Of a stretch of 8,893 bases of DNA, positions 6,818 to 8,893 are shown piece by piece (within the stretch, counting starts at the first letter, position 1; each line of letters opens with the position of its first letter). The DNA lies in assembly GCA_007132865.1 (NCBI GenBank), contig SLNU01000203.1, positions 1 to 8,893 on the forward strand, in the 5' to 3' direction. The notes under the pieces are model-generated. The model was not told the origin of the DNA. It ran no database searches and saw nothing but the letters and a program-made list of their open reading frames with translations. Origin of the DNA: Bacteroidales bacterium. GTDB taxonomy: Bacteria > Bacteroidota > Bacteroidia > Bacteroidales > UBA7960. Made by a program: the position numbers and the translations under genes.

Positions 6818-8161
6818 ATGCTTAAGTCACCTGCCCCTGTATTGTTGCTGCACCAGCTGCTGCAGGAGGGCGCACCGGTTTGCATAGATAGCCGGGACGC
6901 CCGGGAAGGGAGTATTTTTTTTGCCCTTAAGGGAGAAGTGTTTGACGGCAACCGCTTTGCTGAGGCTGCCATGAAGGCTGGCTGCCGACTGGCCGTAATC
7001 GATGATCCGAAGCAGCAGAAGGGACCGGGATACCTGTTGGTGGATTCCGTGCTTCAAACCCTTCAGGAGTTAGGCGCCCGCCACCGGCAACAGTTCCGCA
7101 TCCCTGTTCTGGGAATTACCGGCACCAATGGAAAAACCACCACCAAAGAGCTGGTGCATGCCGTGCTCTCCTCACACTTCCAGGCCTTGGCCACCCGGGG
7201 AAACCTGAACAACCACATCGGGGTGCCTCTGACACTGCTCGAACTCAATGATCCGGCAGAAGTCGCCATCGTGGAAATGGGCGCCAACCACCTGGGCGAG
7301 ATTGCCAGTTTATGCCAGATAGCAGAACCGACACACGGACTGATCACCAATATTGGGAAGGCCCATCTGGAAGGCTTCGGTAGCCTGGAGAACATCGCCA
7401 AGGCCAAGGCAGAACTTTACAGGCATTTGGAGGCGTACAACGGACAGCTTTTCGTGAACGGGGACAATGAATTGTTGCTCCGGCTGGCAGGGAAAGTCAA
7501 GATGGTTAAATATGGTAAGCAGGCGGAAAACCATTGCCAGGGACAGATCGAAAGGCCATTTCCCTTTCTGGAAGTCTCATTCATGGTTAACAGGGCATTC
7601 GGGAAAGCCGCAGAGGGAATGAAGGGACATATCCGTTCAAAACTGACCGGAGCGTATAACTTCGAGAACATCATGGCCGCGGTTGCTGTGGGACTTTATT
7701 TTGGCGTCCCCCCCCAGGCTGTAATCAGCGCCATCGAAGGATACCAGCCCGGCAACCACCGTTCCCAGGTGATCCAGACGGAACGCAATACGGTAATCAT
7801 GGACGCCTACAATGCCAATCCCACCAGCATGGAGGTAGCGCTGGAAAATTTTTCAAACTTCGGGCAGGAACGGACCGCCGTATTTTTGGGGGATATGCTG
7901 GAGTTGGGTGAAACAGAGGAGGAAGAGCACCGCAAAATCTTACGCATGGCTGCCGGGCAAGGGTTTACCAGACTTGTACTTGTGGGGCAAGCCTTCTCGA
8001 GAATCGCAAGAGAAACCCCGGACCTGCCAGAGTCCTGCAGCTGGTTTGCAGATTCGGAGCAGGCGGCAAAGGCCCTGGCATCCAGTCCCATCAGCGGCTA
8101 TAAGGTCCTGGTCAAGGGGTCCAGGGGCATCCGGATGGAACAGCTTTTAAAACATCTTTAA
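6818..8161 (+). CDS. murF: MurF, UDP-MurNAc-tripeptide:D-alanyl-D-alanine ligase
   Basis: MurF is the cytoplasmic ATP-dependent ligase that adds D-Ala-D-Ala to the UDP-MurNAc-tripeptide, the last soluble step of peptidoglycan precursor synthesis. The 447-residue product has normal length and all three Mur ligase domains. The N-terminal UDP-binding domain shows DSR then FFALKGEVFDGNRFA. The central ATPase domain has the P-loop GITGTNGKTTTK (Lys106), NLNNHIG, VEMGANH (152-158) and NIGKAHLEGFGS. The C-terminal domain has DAYNANPTS (329-337), LGDMLELG and the closing VLVKGSRGIRMEQL. The ATG at 6818 is the only sensible start, since the conserved N-terminal strand follows soon after; no Shine-Dalgarno sequence precedes it. 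The gene follows the gldJ terminator and is 3 bp from anmK, so murF and anmK probably share a transcript. An 8-C homopolymer (7708-7715) is read in frame. Confidence 0.97.
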   Translation: MLKSPAPVLLLHQLLQEGAPVCIDSRDAREGSIFFALKGEVFDGNRFAEAAMKAGCRLAVIDDPKQQKGPGYLLVDSVLQTLQELGARHRQQFRIPVLGITGTNGKTTTKELVHAVLSSHFQALATRGNLNNHIGVPLTLLELNDPAEVAIVEMGANHLGEIASLCQIAEPTHGLITNIGKAHLEGFGSLENIAKAKAELYRHLEAYNGQLFVNGDNELLLRLAGKVKMVKYGKQAENHCQGQIERPFPFLEVSFMVNRAFGKAAEGMKGHIRSKLTGAYNFENIMAAVAVGLYFGVPPQAVISAIEGYQPGNHRSQVIQTERNTVIMDAYNANPTSMEVALENFSNFGQERTAVFLGDMLELGETEEEEHRKILRMAAGQGFTRLVLVGQAFSRIARETPDLPESCSWFADSEQAAKALASSPISGYKVLVKGSRGIRMEQLLKHL

Positions 8162-8164
8162 CCT

Positions 8165-8893
8165 ATGCAGCATTTTGCCACCGGCGTGATGTCTGGCACT
8201 TCCCTTGATGGCCTGGACCTGGCGCATTGTGTTTTTGAAGAAAGGGATAAAAAGTGGGCCTACCGCATGCTGCATGCCGAAACCATCCCTTATCCGCCGG
8301 AATGGAAAACCCGTCTTAAGGAAGCCCCAAGCCTGTCCGGAACTGAGCTGGTAAGGCTCCATGCAGAATATGGACGGTTCATCGGAAGATCCCTTATGAA
8401 TTTTTTTGAAAAATACCGGATCGGCCCAAACGGGATCATCTCTTCACACGGGCATACCGTCTTCCACCGGCCCGACCTGGGTTACACCTGGCAAATAGGG
8501 AGTGGGGCAGCCATTGCTGCAGAGACCACTCGGACGGTGGTATGCGATTTCCGTTCCCTGGATGTGGCACTGCAAGGACAAGGTGCACCCCTGGTACCGA
8601 TCGGGGACAAGCTGCTGTTTGGAGATTACCGCTACTGTCTGAACCTGGGCGGCTTTGCAAATATTTCATTCGACCACAACGGCTACAGACAGGCCTTCGA
8701 CATTTGTCCGGCGAACTACGTCATGAACCGACTGTTAGCCGATGCCGGTCCGGCCGGAGCATATGCCGACGGTGCAGATGGCAGCGTTGCAGACGGCAAT
8801 ATTGCCGATGGGATCGAACGCGGATATGATCCCGGAGGGACCATCGCCAAAAGCGGAAAAATAGACCTTCCCCTGCTTGAGAAGCTGAACCAA
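8165..8893 (+). CDS. anmK: AnmK, anhydro-N-acetylmuramic acid kinase (3' end cut off by the window)
   Basis: AnmK opens the anhydro ring of 1,6-anhydro-MurNAc and phosphorylates it to MurNAc-6-phosphate, feeding cell-wall turnover products back into amino-sugar pools. The frame runs from the ATG at 8165, 3 bp after murF, to the window edge: 243 codons of an expected 350-380. Family motifs appear in order: GVMSGTSLDG (7-16, phosphate binding), SHGHTVFHRP, QIGSGAAIAAET, GQGAPLVPIGD (138-148), LNLGGFANIS (159-168) and AFDICPAN, where Asp179 aligns with the catalytic aspartate of characterised AnmK enzymes. YDPGGTIAKSG (221-231) follows. Between the LL of VMNRLL and YDPGG, where relatives have only a few residues, lies an Ala/Asp/Gly-rich insertion of roughly 20-25 residues. 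Identity is secure; whether the 3' end is intact cannot be seen. Confidence 0.95.
   Translation, partial: MQHFATGVMSGTSLDGLDLAHCVFEERDKKWAYRMLHAETIPYPPEWKTRLKEAPSLSGTELVRLHAEYGRFIGRSLMNFFEKYRIGPNGIISSHGHTVFHRPDLGYTWQIGSGAAIAAETTRTVVCDFRSLDVALQGQGAPLVPIGDKLLFGDYRYCLNLGGFANISFDHNGYRQAFDICPANYVMNRLLADAGPAGAYADGADGSVADGNIADGIERGYDPGGTIAKSGKIDLPLLEKLNQ
8774..8818 (+). repeat. 15-bp repeats encoding an ADG-rich insertion in anmK
   Basis: Three consecutive 15-bp units (8774-8788, 8789-8803, 8804-8818) encode ADGSV, ADGNI and ADGIE, preceded by one more ADG at residues 201-203. The copies differ at several positions, so the repeat is not freshly expanded. It keeps the anmK frame and lies just after the catalytic segment. 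Confidence 0.65.

Noticed and set aside
7708..7715. Eight-C tract in murF as a slippage or frameshift site
   Set aside because: murF is essential and reads through in frame with conserved motifs on both sides; it could matter only as a sequencing-error hotspot.

Overview
This window comes from a Bacteroidota chromosome. The evidence is a gingipain-type sortase with a type IX secretion C-terminal domain, a PorP/SprF outer-membrane protein, the gliding lipoprotein GldJ, AT-rich TAnnTTTG-like promoter elements, and little sign of Shine-Dalgarno sites. Base composition looks fairly GC-rich for the phylum. I cannot place it below phylum with confidence; a Bacteroidales- or Marinilabiliales-like lineage would fit.

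Layout. Positions 1-126 are a tandem array of a 7-bp unit that continues off the left edge and runs into the stop codon of porU. porU (minus strand, 127-3987) encodes the large C25-family sortase of the type IX secretion system (T9SS). A 228-bp AT-rich divergent intergenic region follows. A rightward block then runs porP/sprF-family gene (4216-5211), gldJ (best start 5245, to 6753), an intrinsic terminator (6775-6804), murF (6818-8161) and, 3 bp later, anmK (from 8165, cut by the right edge after 243 codons).

How the genes fit together. PorU, the PorP/SprF protein and GldJ are T9SS or gliding components acting at the outer membrane: PorU processes cargo at the cell surface, PorP/SprF proteins are outer-membrane partners of the translocon, and GldJ is a lipoprotein of the gliding/T9SS machinery. 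MurF completes the UDP-MurNAc-pentapeptide in the cytoplasm, and AnmK returns anhydro-MurNAc to the same precursor pool. Close linkage of porU, gldJ and murF is known from flavobacteria. The version here has porU turned away and a PorP/SprF gene placed directly before gldJ.

I found no convincing undescribed system. The points most worth a second look are the heptamer array that supplies the porU stop codon, a possible murF promoter whose -33 box lies inside the gldJ terminator stem and which would give a leaderless murF mRNA, and small repeat-built peptide insertions in the PorP/SprF protein and in AnmK.
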